From contig JAVVQG010000006.1 of the NCBI GenBank assembly GCA_036655355.1, positions 1 to 64,000 of the forward strand: 64,000 nt of DNA, in the 5' to 3' direction. Shown piece after piece: positions 1 through 8,500 of the stretch (position 1 is the first letter of the stretch; each line of letters starts with the position of its first letter). The stretch is from JAUNSR01 sp036655355 (lineage in GTDB: Bacteria; Bacteroidota; Bacteroidia; Bacteroidales; JAUNSR01). Made by a program: the position numbers and the translations under genes. The notes under the pieces are model-generated. The model was not told the DNA's origin and ran no database searches. It worked only from the letters and a program-made list of their open reading frames with translations.

Positions 1-110
1 TGGACGCAAATTTAACTATTTTGGAACGATCCCCCAACTTTTACAGGTGAGCCATATTTTGCTTGAGCCGTGAGCCGCCGTCTGTCCCCGAAAGGGTCTT
101 TGCGGAATAC

Positions 111-151
111 AAAAAAGGCGTCTCAAAAATAAATTTGAAACGCCTTTTTTT
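111..151 (-). terminator. Terminator after tRNA-Asp
   Basis: An A-rich/T-rich inverted repeat has arms AAAAAAGGCGT and ACGCCTTTTTT. It lies immediately downstream of the tRNA in the direction of its transcription. It fits an intrinsic terminator. Positions 1-110 beyond it show nothing I recognise. Confidence 0.8.
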
Positions 152-152
152 G

Positions 153-226
153 CGGTATGGACGGGACTCGAACCCGCGACCCCCTGCGTGACAGGCAGGT
201 ATTCTAACCAGCTGAACTACCACACC
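153..226 (-). tRNA. tRNA-Asp (anticodon GTC)
   Basis: Read on the minus strand this folds as a full cloverleaf. The acceptor stem GGTGTGG pairs with CCATACC with one G-U pair. The anticodon loop CTGTCAC carries GTC, and a T-arm with GGGTTCGAGTCCC is present. The discriminator base is G, as expected for tRNA-Asp. The CCA end is not encoded. A Bacteroidetes promoter lies upstream and a terminator hairpin downstream, so it is a single-gene unit. Confidence 0.95.
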
Positions 227-270
227 GTTTTGGGTTGCTCATCGGGTGTCCTTGTTTCCCGATTGCATTG

Positions 271-300
271 CAAAGATAGGTCAAATCCCCGAATCTGCAA
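271..300 (-). promoter_or_regulatory. Promoter of tRNA-Asp
   Basis: On the minus strand TATCTTTG (271-278) matches the Bacteroidetes -7 element TAnnTTTG exactly. A TTGC at 297-300 lies 18 bases upstream in the -33 position. It sits about 45 bases before the tRNA. Confidence 0.7.
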
Positions 301-437
301 TACCCTTTCGGGAGGTGAAATGACACGAATCTGTCATAAGTTTGTTTTTCAGATAAATACATTTTTTACATTAACATATATTATATATAGTTGCTGTATT
401 TAAATCTGAACGGATGTTCCCAAAAGCGAATTCCCGC

Positions 438-626
438 TTATTTTTTATTGCGTTGTTGGGTTCTCTTTTTATAAGCCGCTTTCATTTTAGCAGCTCCCGA
501 ACCGTGCGTACCTTTTACATAAGTGGTTTTTTTAGCTTTCGTCTTAACGCGCTTCTCATCATTTTCATTGCTTTCTTTCGCTTTTTTGAAAATGACACCG
601 CCGGTCATGATCTGTTCGATATCCAT
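438..626 (-). CDS. Small lysine-rich protein of unknown function
   Basis: A 62-residue protein with a hydrophilic, strongly basic C-terminal half (many Lys, plus a Gly-Ser-Gly turn near residue 42). No membrane segment or known catalytic motif is visible. The charge suggests nucleic-acid or ribosome association, but that is only inference. The reading frame is supported by an excellent Bacteroidetes promoter about 32 bases upstream of the ATG. I do not recognise the family. Confidence 0.6.
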   Translation of the reverse strand: MDIEQIMTGGVIFKKAKESNENDEKRVKTKAKKTTYVKGTHGSGAAKMKAAYKKRTQQRNKK

Positions 627-657
627 ACGATTGTATTGTTTTGTTAGTTTAAGAAGA

Positions 658-688
658 CAAAAGTAGCCATACCCCTCTTCACTTCCAA
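658..688 (-). promoter_or_regulatory. Promoter of small basic protein
   Basis: On the minus strand TACTTTTG (658-665) matches TAnnTTTG. TTGG at 685-688 is separated from it by 19 bases, the classic Bacteroides -33/-7 arrangement. Confidence 0.7.
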
Positions 689-868
689 CACAAGAAAAAA
701 TGATTTACATTAATGAAAGCTATATATTATAAATTTCACGTACTCGGAAGGTCGTCACGCTCAAGTGTTTCCCTTCGATAGGGCGCATCATAAACTTTCT
801 GTTTTACGAATCAACTTTTTAGGGGTGCGGGTTGTTTCTATTGGAGATAACCCTAAATAAATAAGGAT

Positions 869-1066
869 ATGACACGTTTAAAAGGATTTAAAGAGGAGGA
901 AGCCCGAATCGATAAAAGAGGATATGTTGATAAAATGGATACGATCAAAGAGGAAGATGAACAACATTTCCGTGAATGGCTGAAACAACACAAGGTAGAT
1001 CATCCCGAAGATGCGGATAAAGAGGATGCCGAACTGTATAAGGTTTTTGTAAGAGGACACAATTAA
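869..1066 (+). CDS. Small acidic hypothetical protein
   Basis: A 65-residue, highly charged protein rich in Glu, Asp and Lys. It has no signal peptide, membrane segment or cysteine, and is probably cytosolic and helical. An AAGGAT sequence lies just before the ATG and may be a weak ribosome-binding site. It ends just before a strong bidirectional hairpin shared with the convergent FKBP gene, which supports it as a real transcription unit. Function unknown. Confidence 0.55.
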   Translation: MTRLKGFKEEEARIDKRGYVDKMDTIKEEDEQHFREWLKQHKVDHPEDADKEDAELYKVFVRGHN

Positions 1067-1090
1067 GAAACCATCGGGAACGATGCGGAA

Positions 1091-1134
1091 AAAGGGAAAT
1101 TACGGTAAGCGATATCTTGCCGTAATTTCCCTTT
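1091..1134. terminator. Bidirectional terminator
   Basis: A near-perfect inverted repeat has arms AAAGGGAAATTACGG and CCGTAATTTCCCTTT, extendable by four pairs with one mismatch. It lies between two convergent genes and can serve both. Confidence 0.75.
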
Positions 1135-1153
1135 CTTGGTTGCTCGGATGAGA

Positions 1154-1555
1154 TCATCTAACGCCTTGCAATTCCACTTCGAAGATCAACGTGGAGTAGG
1201 GGCGGATGTTACCGCAGGCGCGGGTGCCGTAACCCATCTCGTACGGGATGTAGATCATCCAGCGCGATCCGCAAGGCATCTCTTTCAATGCTTCCTGCCA
1301 TCCGTCGATCACCTCATTCACGCGGAATACTTCGGGGCGCTTGCGTTTGAACGAGTTGTCGAACTCCGTGCCGTCGATCATCTCGCCGCGATAGTGTACC
1401 TGAACGGTACTTTTGGCTGCCGGGGTCTTGCCGGTACCTTTTAGAATCACTTTATATTGTACGCCGCAAGGAAGCTCAAGAACATCTTCGTTTTTCCCGT
1501 TCTCCTCAAGGAATTTTTGATTGGCTTCTTTCCAGGCTTTGTGTTTCAGACTCAT
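1154..1555 (-). CDS. FKBP-type peptidyl-prolyl cis-trans isomerase
   Basis: A 133-residue protein that catalyses cis-trans isomerisation of Xaa-Pro bonds. Residues about 38-130 form one FKBP domain. Visible signatures are VQVHYRGEMIDGTEFDNS in the first strands, VIDGWQEAL in the helix region, IPYEMGYGTRACG at the 80s loop, and the final IFEVEL strand. These match the FKBP active-site framework. There is no signal peptide, so it is probably cytoplasmic, unlike the secreted FkpA/Mip forms common in Bacteroidales. A short charged helix precedes the domain. It is transcribed alone from a TATCTTTG promoter. Confidence 0.93.
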   Translation of the reverse strand: MSLKHKAWKEANQKFLEENGKNEDVLELPCGVQYKVILKGTGKTPAAKSTVQVHYRGEMIDGTEFDNSFKRKRPEVFRVNEVIDGWQEALKEMPCGSRWMIYIPYEMGYGTRACGNIRPYSTLIFEVELQGVR

Positions 1556-1585
1556 ATGAAATCGGTTTAGGGGATTATATCACTG

Positions 1586-1593
1586 CAAAGATA
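1586..1593 (-). promoter_or_regulatory. -7 element of FKBP gene
   Basis: On the minus strand TATCTTTG matches the Bacteroidetes -7 consensus, about 30 bases before the start codon. No convincing -33 element is visible. Confidence 0.5.
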
Positions 1594-1679
1594 ACGCTTT
1601 TTAATTGAATTTAGTCTCCAAAAGCCTCTCCCAAGGGGGTGAGGAGGGTATCGGTGGGCTCTAATCCCGTTTTTTTGAT

Positions 1680-1687
1680 TAATTTTG
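1680..1687 (+). promoter_or_regulatory. -7 element of yjdM
   Basis: TAATTTTG fits TAnnTTTG and lies 25 bases before the ATG at 1713. The -33 region is not clear. Confidence 0.45.
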
Positions 1688-1712
1688 CAGCCAAATAACT
1701 AATACAGAAAAT

Positions 1713-2039
1713 ATGAGCGAAATTTCAAACTGTCCGAAATGCAACATGGACAACACCTACTTTGACGGAGTAATGAACGTATGTCCGGATTGTGCTTACG
1801 AATGGACCGGAAATGAAGAAGAGGAAACAGTGGCTGTTCCGAAAGACAGCAATGGCGCGGAATTGTTGGATGGCGATTCTGTAACGGTTATCAAAGACCT
1901 GAAAGTAAAAGGTTCTTCTATGGTGATCAAACGTGGTACGAAAGTGAAAAGTATCCGTCTGACAGAAGACCCGGAATTGGTGGATTGTAAAATCGACGGT
2001 AGCTCGATCGTTTTGAAAACGTGCTTCCTGAAAAAATAA
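1713..2039 (+). CDS. yjdM: YjdM/PhnA zinc-ribbon protein
   Basis: A 108-residue protein of the PhnA/YjdM family. The N-terminus is a zinc ribbon with two CxxC pairs (CPKC at residues 8-11 and CPDC at 24-27). The C-terminal half is the conserved PhnA beta-barrel, with the signature run DSNGAELLDGDSVTVIKDLK and the later KGTKVKSIRL type strand. The E. coli homologue was once named after alkylphosphonate uptake, but it is not a phosphonoacetate hydrolase and its role is unclear. There are no phosphonate genes nearby. It is a monocistronic unit bounded by a -7 element and a long terminator. Confidence 0.92.
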   Translation: MSEISNCPKCNMDNTYFDGVMNVCPDCAYEWTGNEEEETVAVPKDSNGAELLDGDSVTVIKDLKVKGSSMVIKRGTKVKSIRLTEDPELVDCKIDGSSIVLKTCFLKK

Positions 2040-2076
2040 TCACCCGATTCTTTTTTCAAGAAGATGAGAAATAAGA

Positions 2077-2126
2077 AAGCGGCACTTTCGGATTGTGAAA
2101 TCCGAAAGTGCCGCTTCTCTTTTTTT
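2077..2126. terminator. Strong bidirectional terminator
   Basis: A perfect 18-bp inverted repeat (AAGCGGCACTTTCGGATT and its complement) with a 4-base loop, followed by a T run. It lies between convergent yjdM and the PurF-like gene. Confidence 0.9.
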
Positions 2127-2142
2127 ACTGTTGAGTCTTCTC

Positions 2143-3561
2143 TTATTCGGTATAACTTGAATTATCCCAGCAATGTGTACACAACTCCTCTTTCGGTAAT
2201 CCGATCGCTTCGATCAGATCGTCGAGACGTTGGAATTTCAACGTATCCAATTGAAGGTGCTGTGCCATGATCTCCAGCATCTTTTTGTATTTGTCTGAAT
2301 CCGGATCGGCATAAGGAGCCAAAACTTCTTCCGTAAGTTCGGAAGTGCCTTCCAAATCACGAATCACACGACGGGTGAACAAATCAAAAGTAGAACGGGA
2401 TGAGGAGAAATTCAAAAACTTGCACGGGTAGATGAGTGGAGGACAAGCGATGCGCATGTGCACCTCTTTCACGCCACATTCGCGTAGTTTTACAACATTG
2501 TCTTTAAGCTGAGTGCCTCGTACGATCGAGTCGTCCAGAAACAGGATTCTGGCATCGCGTGTAAAGGCTTCATTCGGGAGGAGTTTCATTTTAGCCACCA
2601 AGTCTCTCATTTTCTGATTCTGTGGCATAAAGCTGCGTGGCCATGTCGGGGTGTATTTGACAAATGGACGCTTGTAAGCGATTTTACGCTCGTTGGAGTA
2701 ACCGATTGCGTGTCCTACGCCGGAATCCGGGATGCCGGCAACGAAATCGATGTCAATGTCATCTTGTTTGGCAATGGCCGCACCGCAACGGTAACGGGCA
2801 TCTTCCACATTGATTCCTTCGTAGTAAGATGAGGGATAACCGTAATAGATCCATAGGAAAGAGCAAACCTGTTTTCTACAGCCCGGTGCAATAACCTGTG
2901 CTGTTCCGTCTTTGGTGACGTGAAGCGCTTCTCCCGGACCCAGATCTCGAACAATCTTATAACCCAGATTCGTGAAAGAGGAACTTTCGCTTGACACGAC
3001 ATAACCGTATTCGTTCTTTCCGAGAATAATCGGCGTACGTCCGAATTTATCGCGACAGGCATAGATTCCTGTTTCCGTCAGCACCAGAAAAGTGCACGAC
3101 CCCTTAACGGAACGGTACACGTTTTCAATCCCCTCTTTAAACGTTTCGCCTGCATTGATCAGCATGGCAACCATCTCCGTCGGGTTGATCACCGAACCGG
3201 ACATTTCGGCAAAATGGGTTTTTTCCTTGAGGAATTTAGCCTGAATCTCTTCAAGGTTATCTACCCGGCCTACAACTACTACCGAAAAACGACCGAGATG
3301 AGAAATCAACGTAACCGGTTGTGACTCCATGTCACTGATAATGCCGATCCCTAAAGTTGATTCTCCGAAACGGGGAAGCTCTGACTCAAACTTGTTTCTG
3401 AAATAAGCACTTTCCAAGCTGTGGATAGAACGGATAAAGTCTGTTCCGTTAAAGAAAGCCATACCGGCTCTCTTTGTTCCTAAATGAGAATGGTAATCAG
3501 TACCATAAAAAACATCGGCAACGCACTCTTTTCTTGAGACGCACCCAAAGAAACCACTCAT
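2143..3561 (-). CDS. PurF-like amidophosphoribosyltransferase lacking the glutaminase Cys
   Basis: A 472-residue protein with the PurF two-domain layout: N-terminal Ntn glutaminase-like domain (about 1-230) and C-terminal phosphoribosyltransferase domain. The PRPP loop LDDSIVRGTQ is intact. Four cysteines match the Fe-S ligands of the B. subtilis type: one in QVCSF, one in IYPCKF, and the CTHC pair near the C-terminus. Normal PurF starts Met-Cys-Gly, where Cys is the nucleophile. Here it is Met-Ser-Gly, and the glutaminase motifs HRGQESAG and GHTRYST are replaced by SHLGTKRAG and LGIGIISD. Glutamine hydrolysis therefore looks lost. It may use ammonia or act as a paralogue with another role. 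No other pur gene is nearby. Proteins starting in this way are common in Bacteroidales, as I recall. Confidence 0.85.
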   Translation of the reverse strand: MSGFFGCVSRKECVADVFYGTDYHSHLGTKRAGMAFFNGTDFIRSIHSLESAYFRNKFESELPRFGESTLGIGIISDMESQPVTLISHLGRFSVVVVGRVDNLEEIQAKFLKEKTHFAEMSGSVINPTEMVAMLINAGETFKEGIENVYRSVKGSCTFLVLTETGIYACRDKFGRTPIILGKNEYGYVVSSESSSFTNLGYKIVRDLGPGEALHVTKDGTAQVIAPGCRKQVCSFLWIYYGYPSSYYEGINVEDARYRCGAAIAKQDDIDIDFVAGIPDSGVGHAIGYSNERKIAYKRPFVKYTPTWPRSFMPQNQKMRDLVAKMKLLPNEAFTRDARILFLDDSIVRGTQLKDNVVKLRECGVKEVHMRIACPPLIYPCKFLNFSSSRSTFDLFTRRVIRDLEGTSELTEEVLAPYADPDSDKYKKMLEIMAQHLQLDTLKFQRLDDLIEAIGLPKEELCTHCWDNSSYTE

Positions 3562-3589
3562 AAAATGTATATTAAGGTGAAATGTGCGG

Positions 3590-3597
3590 CAAATTTA
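3590..3597 (-). promoter_or_regulatory. -7 element of PurF-like gene
   Basis: On the minus strand TAAATTTG fits TAnnTTTG, about 30 bases before the ATG. A -33 element is not evident. Confidence 0.4.
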
Positions 3598-3717
3598 ACA
3601 GATATTTCTTACTCCTGAGGCTTCGGGAGCTATTTGAGGGTAATTTTTTAATAAAATAACAGACTTTACCTCTTTCTTTTTGGATTGTAAAATGAGTGGA
3701 AAGTAGTGCTTTTTTGC

Positions 3718-4545
3718 TCAATTGGAACATGCCGGTTGCCACTCAATCAGTAAGATAACCGTCGTTTGGCACCGTCTTTTCTCCTGCTGAAGCGCAATAA
3801 CGTCCGCTTCCAACTCCTTTCGGGTAAGAGAAAGCCACGCGTCATCCTGCAGTCGCTCTCTATACGTAAACGGGAATCGTTCGTTGAGTTGCTTGATCTG
3901 TGCCCTGATCTTCGAGATGCTCTCCTGCAATCGCGCGATCTGAAGGGTGGTTTCCGCCGGAAAGGTTACCGTGAAGTTACCGGGAAGCAATAGGATCTGT
4001 TCCCAAATCTGTCGGAGTGCCGCCAAATCATGGGCGAGATAACTCATGCGGGCCTGTTCAAAAAGTTGCTTTTCCCGTAACGAGACGCGGGGATTAATCT
4101 CCGGATGGATGCGTTTGACGATCTCCCGGTAGAGCGTTTTGATGCTCTCGAGATCCTGGTCGCTGAGGATGCTTCTGCTGTATTCGGCCGCCGTTCCCAA
4201 TTGCTCCGAATGGTCTCGGATGATTTTGTGGTATTCAATGAATTCGAGTTCGATCCGGATGTTGATGTTCTTCAGGTCCGGACGTTGGTTTTTATGAATA
4301 TACGACCGAAGCAGTTCCGTCTTTCTCTTCAAGATGGCAATCTCGGTTTTCAGACAGAACGCTTCATGTTGTATTGGTCCCAGATGCGTGAGGTAGAGCG
4401 CCATCAGAAAATCTTCTTCGGAGGTCAACATCTCACTTTTGATTTGGAAAAGATGCGCAAACTTATTCTTTAACGCATTCAGAAGCTCCTTTCGCTTTTT
4501 CTGTTCATCTGTTAAGTCAAGCATATCCGTATCCATAAGTTCCAT
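3718..4545 (-). CDS. Coiled-coil protein with degenerate J-like segment
   Basis: A 275-residue, mostly helical cytosolic protein. Around residues 140-155 the run LYREIVKRIHPEINP resembles helix II and the HPD turn of a J domain, with HPE in place of HPD. Flanking regions are Leu/Lys/Glu-rich and likely coiled coils (about 60-90 and 205-265). Without the Asp of HPD it is unlikely to stimulate DnaK normally. It is the last of four same-strand genes (SNF2, ArsC/Spx, GNAT, this one) with short gaps, so it may belong to that operon. Function unknown. Confidence 0.6.
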   Translation of the reverse strand: MELMDTDMLDLTDEQKKRKELLNALKNKFAHLFQIKSEMLTSEEDFLMALYLTHLGPIQHEAFCLKTEIAILKRKTELLRSYIHKNQRPDLKNINIRIELEFIEYHKIIRDHSEQLGTAAEYSRSILSDQDLESIKTLYREIVKRIHPEINPRVSLREKQLFEQARMSYLAHDLAALRQIWEQILLLPGNFTVTFPAETTLQIARLQESISKIRAQIKQLNERFPFTYRERLQDDAWLSLTRKELEADVIALQQEKRRCQTTVILLIEWQPACSN

Positions 4546-4586
4546 ACTTACTTAAAGTTACGAAATAGTTCGATTCGAAACGGCTT

Positions 4587-5105
4587 TTAAAGCTTTTTTT
4601 CGTACGCCAGACGGGGAGAACCGTCGCTTAATGTGATCACTCCGCAATAATGAAAACCGCTCTTCTCGGCCACCCGTTGCATCGCTTTATTCTGTTCGTG
4701 GGTATCGATGCGGATGCTTCCGATTCCCCGATGCTTACAAAGTTCCTCCACCTGTTCGAGAATGATCCCCGCAATGTTATTCCCTTTTAATGCCACGGGT
4801 ACGGCCAGCCGGTGAAGTACCGCATAGGCTCCTGCCGTCACCCATTCACCGGCAATCTCGCGGTAGGTGGGCTCTCCGTCGAATGAGATCATGATCGTCG
4901 CGATCAGTCGGTTCCCGTCTCGTACTACAAAGCTATGCCCGTTTCGGATATCGTTCAGAAATACCGCTTCGTTGGGATAGCCGTTTTGCCACTGTTCGAT
5001 CCCGGCGTTTTTGAAACAGGCCTGTGCTTCGTTGACGATCGTCATAATCTCCGGAATGTCGCTTTGTACAGTGGGTTGCAATGTATAGGTCGTTGAATTG
5101 TGCAT
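4587..5105 (-). CDS. GNAT-family N-acetyltransferase
   Basis: A 172-residue protein with a single GNAT fold. It has the N-terminal helix region, a central strand ending in YAVLHRLAVPVALKGNNIAG (the acetyl-CoA binding motif A region), and the later IRIDTHEQNKAMQRVAEKSGF segment typical of motif B. The HEQNKAM...GF pattern is common in small-molecule acetyltransferases of the RimI/PhnO type. Substrate unknown. The start codon lies 9 bases after the ArsC/Spx gene, so the two are co-transcribed. Confidence 0.88.
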   Translation of the reverse strand: MHNSTTYTLQPTVQSDIPEIMTIVNEAQACFKNAGIEQWQNGYPNEAVFLNDIRNGHSFVVRDGNRLIATIMISFDGEPTYREIAGEWVTAGAYAVLHRLAVPVALKGNNIAGIILEQVEELCKHRGIGSIRIDTHEQNKAMQRVAEKSGFHYCGVITLSDGSPRLAYEKKL

Positions 5106-5114
5106 GGCGAGGGT

Positions 5115-5477
5115 TTATTTAGTGAGTAAAAGTGCACTCCATTCCTCCTCTTTAAAGCCCACAAGCACCTTCTCTCCGACAACCAATACCGGACGTTTGA
5201 CCAACTTTCCCTCCGAGGCCAATAACTTGATCAACTCCTCGCTTGGAGCCGATTTTACGACCTCTTTCAATTGTAGTTCTTTGTAGCGGACCCCGCTCGT
5301 ATTGAAAAACTTATTTACCGGCAGCGAACTTGCCGGAATCCATCTCTCCAACTCCTCACGGGTGGGGTTTTGGGTAATGATGTCTCTCGATTCCACTTCG
5401 ATTCCGTTTGCTTTAAGCCATTTTGCCGCTTTCTGGCAAGTTCCGCATTTTGCGTATTGTACAAATAAAGGTTTCAT
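5115..5477 (-). CDS. ArsC/Spx-family thioredoxin-fold protein
   Basis: A 120-residue thioredoxin-fold protein of the arsenate reductase/Spx/YffB family. The redox motif CGTC lies at residues 11-14. The region NKFFNTSGVRYKELQLKEVV and the cis-proline segment VKRPVLVVGEKVLVGFKEEEW are family hallmarks. There are no ars genes alongside, so arsenate reduction is only one possibility. A generic thiol reductase or Spx-like regulator is also plausible. It lies 82 bases beyond the SNF2 gene on the same strand and 9 bases before the GNAT gene. Confidence 0.88.
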   Translation of the reverse strand: MKPLFVQYAKCGTCQKAAKWLKANGIEVESRDIITQNPTREELERWIPASSLPVNKFFNTSGVRYKELQLKEVVKSAPSEELIKLLASEGKLVKRPVLVVGEKVLVGFKEEEWSALLLTK

Positions 5478-5559
5478 TTCTATGTGATTTATTTTTTACA
5501 TCAAGGTCAGGTGCGTCCTCCGCAACGGATGACGCCACTCTTAACCCCGTTTTTGTTTT

Positions 5560-8500
5560 TTATTTCAATAATTCGAGCAACTCCTCGCGCGTCAGTTTGT
5601 GCGAGCTGTTCGTTCCCTCCAGTAAAGAATCCGCGAGGTCTTTCTTGGAGTGGTGAAGCCGGATGATTTTCTCCTCGATCGTATTGATTGCGATGAGACG
5701 ATACACGGTCACCGGACGGGTTTGGCCGATCCGATACGCCCGGTCGGACGCCTGATCTTCAATGGCCGGATTCCACCACGGATCCAAGTGTACGATAAAA
5801 TCCGCAGCCGTCAAATTCAGTCCCAAGCCCCCCGCTTTCAGGCTGATGAGGAAAAGTGGCTGATCGCCGGTCTGGAATTGCTTCACAAGTCGCCCTCTTT
5901 CTGCAGTGGGGGTAGCGCCGTCGAGGTAAAGGAAGTCAATCCCCCTGCGTTTGAGCGCATCGCAGAAAAAGGCAAGGTGCGAGGTGAATTGGCTGAAAAC
6001 CAAGGCGCGGTGATTGTTCTCGCGCATGCCTTCGAATAATTCGAAGAAAGCCTTCATCTTGCTCGATTCCGGATCGAACTCGCTCTTTACCAATGCGATG
6101 TTGCTGGCAGCCTGTCGTAAGCGGGTGATCTCCGCAAGCGACTGAATCGTGTTGGTGCGGTCACTTTTCAAGCGATCCGCGGCTCGTTTGCGAAGATACT
6201 CATAATATGTTTCTTCCTCCTTGTTGAGCGTTACCGGGATCAGAATTTCGGTCTTCCCGGGCAATTCGGTCAGCACTTCACTTTTTGTCCGTCGCAGAAT
6301 AAAAGGTCTCAGTTGCTTTTTCAGCGCTTTGTGTCGCGCCTCATCGTGGGCCACCTCGATGGGCACGATGTAACTTGCGTTGAATTGCTCGAAAGAGCCC
6401 AACATGCCGGGGTTCATGAACTGAAACAGATTCCAGATCTCGCTCAAGTGGTTCTGTACCGGCGTTCCGGTAAGCAGAAGTCTGAAATCGCCCTGAAGGG
6501 TCATGGCGGCTTTAGACATCTTCGTTTCTTTATTTTTGATGGTGTGCGCCTCGTCAAGCACAATCACATTCCACTTTTTCTTCTCCAGCAACTCCGCCTC
6601 AGACACCAACAATCCATAGGTTGTGAGTACCACGTCGAAGTGTTCAGCCGATTCAATCAACGTTTTCCGATCTGTCCCAGCATTAAGCACCTTGCAACTT
6701 AATGCGGGTGCGAAACGGAGCAACTCCTGCTCCCAATTCGGCAAAACGGAAGCGGGTGCCACCACCAGAGAGGGTCCCCCGGGAGCTTTGTGCAACAACA
6801 AAGCGATGGTTTGAACCGTCTTTCCCAAACCCATGTCGTCTGCCAAACACGCACCGGACCCCCAATCACTCAGTCGCGCCATCCAGCGGAAACCCTCTTC
6901 CTGATAGGGACGAAGCTCCGCCTGCAGTTTTGGGGATACCTCATACCGTTTTTGGGAAGCCTCATCGATGCGTTTGAGCAGCTTCTTGTAAGTGAGGTCG
7001 TGCGTGAAATCCACCCCCGAATCTTTCAAGTCGCGAAGCAGGGGAGCGGTAAAGGCGGAGATCTCCGTATTTCCCTTTTTATCTTTTAGCGAGAGCGACT
7101 TGATGGTGTGCAGTATCTTGCGCAACTCCTCGCTGAGTGCGATGTATTCGTGATCGCCCAATGCGATGAAACGCCGGGTATCCCCTTCGTCGATCTGATT
7201 GAGCAGTTCGCCCAGCGTGAGGGCTTTCTCATTGCCATACTGTAGGGAGCCCACCATCTCGAACCATCCCCGTTTCCCTTTCAGGGAGAGTGAGAAGTTG
7301 TTGACCGTAGCTTGATTCCGAATCTTCAGGCGCACTCCTTCCGGCCACTCCACGCGTACCTGCTCTTCGGGCAGCGTTTGCACCAACTCAAGGAATTCCA
7401 GGCACTCCAACGGCGACGGCAGGGAGATGAGGTCCTCTTCCGTAAAATCGAACTCGCCGAAATAACTTCGTACCTCCTGCAGGTTGCGTTTCTCAAGCGC
7501 CAAGTCGCGCGTAGCTTGACACGTGATTCCCCCTCGTTTTCCCATCGCCGTTTTCGGACCGGTGCCCGCTTTGCAATAAGGGGGAGTATCGCCGAACGGT
7601 TTGATAAAGAATTCAGCCTTAAACCCGTCGCCGACCGGCAGCAACTGAATCGTCACCGATGCATCACCCTCCGTCTGGATCACCTCCTGATCCGATGCGA
7701 TCAGATCGGAATGGACGATCAGGTCGGGTGCGATGGTCTGAATCAGGTTTTTCAGTCTCTCTTCCGCAGCCAATGGGAAATGTCCCACTTTCAGCAGTGC
7801 GGTGAGAATCTCCTGTTGTTTCGGTGTGAGGCGAATCACTTTTATGCGACAATCGGTTTCAAACACGCATTGCGCCGCTTTCCGTAGCTGAAGGGGATCC
7901 ACGTTGGATTCCATCTCGAAACGATTCTCTTTCCGAAAGACAGAGAGATACGGTTTTTCGATGGAGATCGTGATCGGAAGCAACGGGTTTTCTTCCGAAT
8001 ACACCTGGGGATGACCGGCCAGTAAAGCGATTGTATCGGCGCCTCCCAGGGTCACTTCATCCGTGGGGTATCCCCTGTAATTGTTGCCTCGCGTAATGCG
8101 AACGCGTCCCGCCACCTCCTTGTCCAGCGCACTCATCCCCTCCACACCCTCTTTGAAAGTGAGGAGTGCGATGTTGCGCCCCTTGCTCCATGTTTTTCCG
8201 TCTTTGCTTTTCTGCAGACGGGGAATCACGTCGCCGAACTCATTGATGAGGTAGGTGACGCGACTCGCCGAAGGGGTGGGAGCGGACTCTTTTTGTTGTG
8301 CATCGCCGTTCTTCGTACCCAAAAGAAGGTCTAACGTCCGCTCCCAGAGTTCCCGATGCAGGTAAGGGGGCAGTTCGATTTCGGGAAACGTTGCGTATCG
8401 TGCCATCGTTTCCAACTCCTCCGCATCAAGCGGGCGTAACGAGAAGTGTTTGATGACCCGAAGGTAGAGTAACTTATAAAGCGGCGTTTCCGGCACTTCC

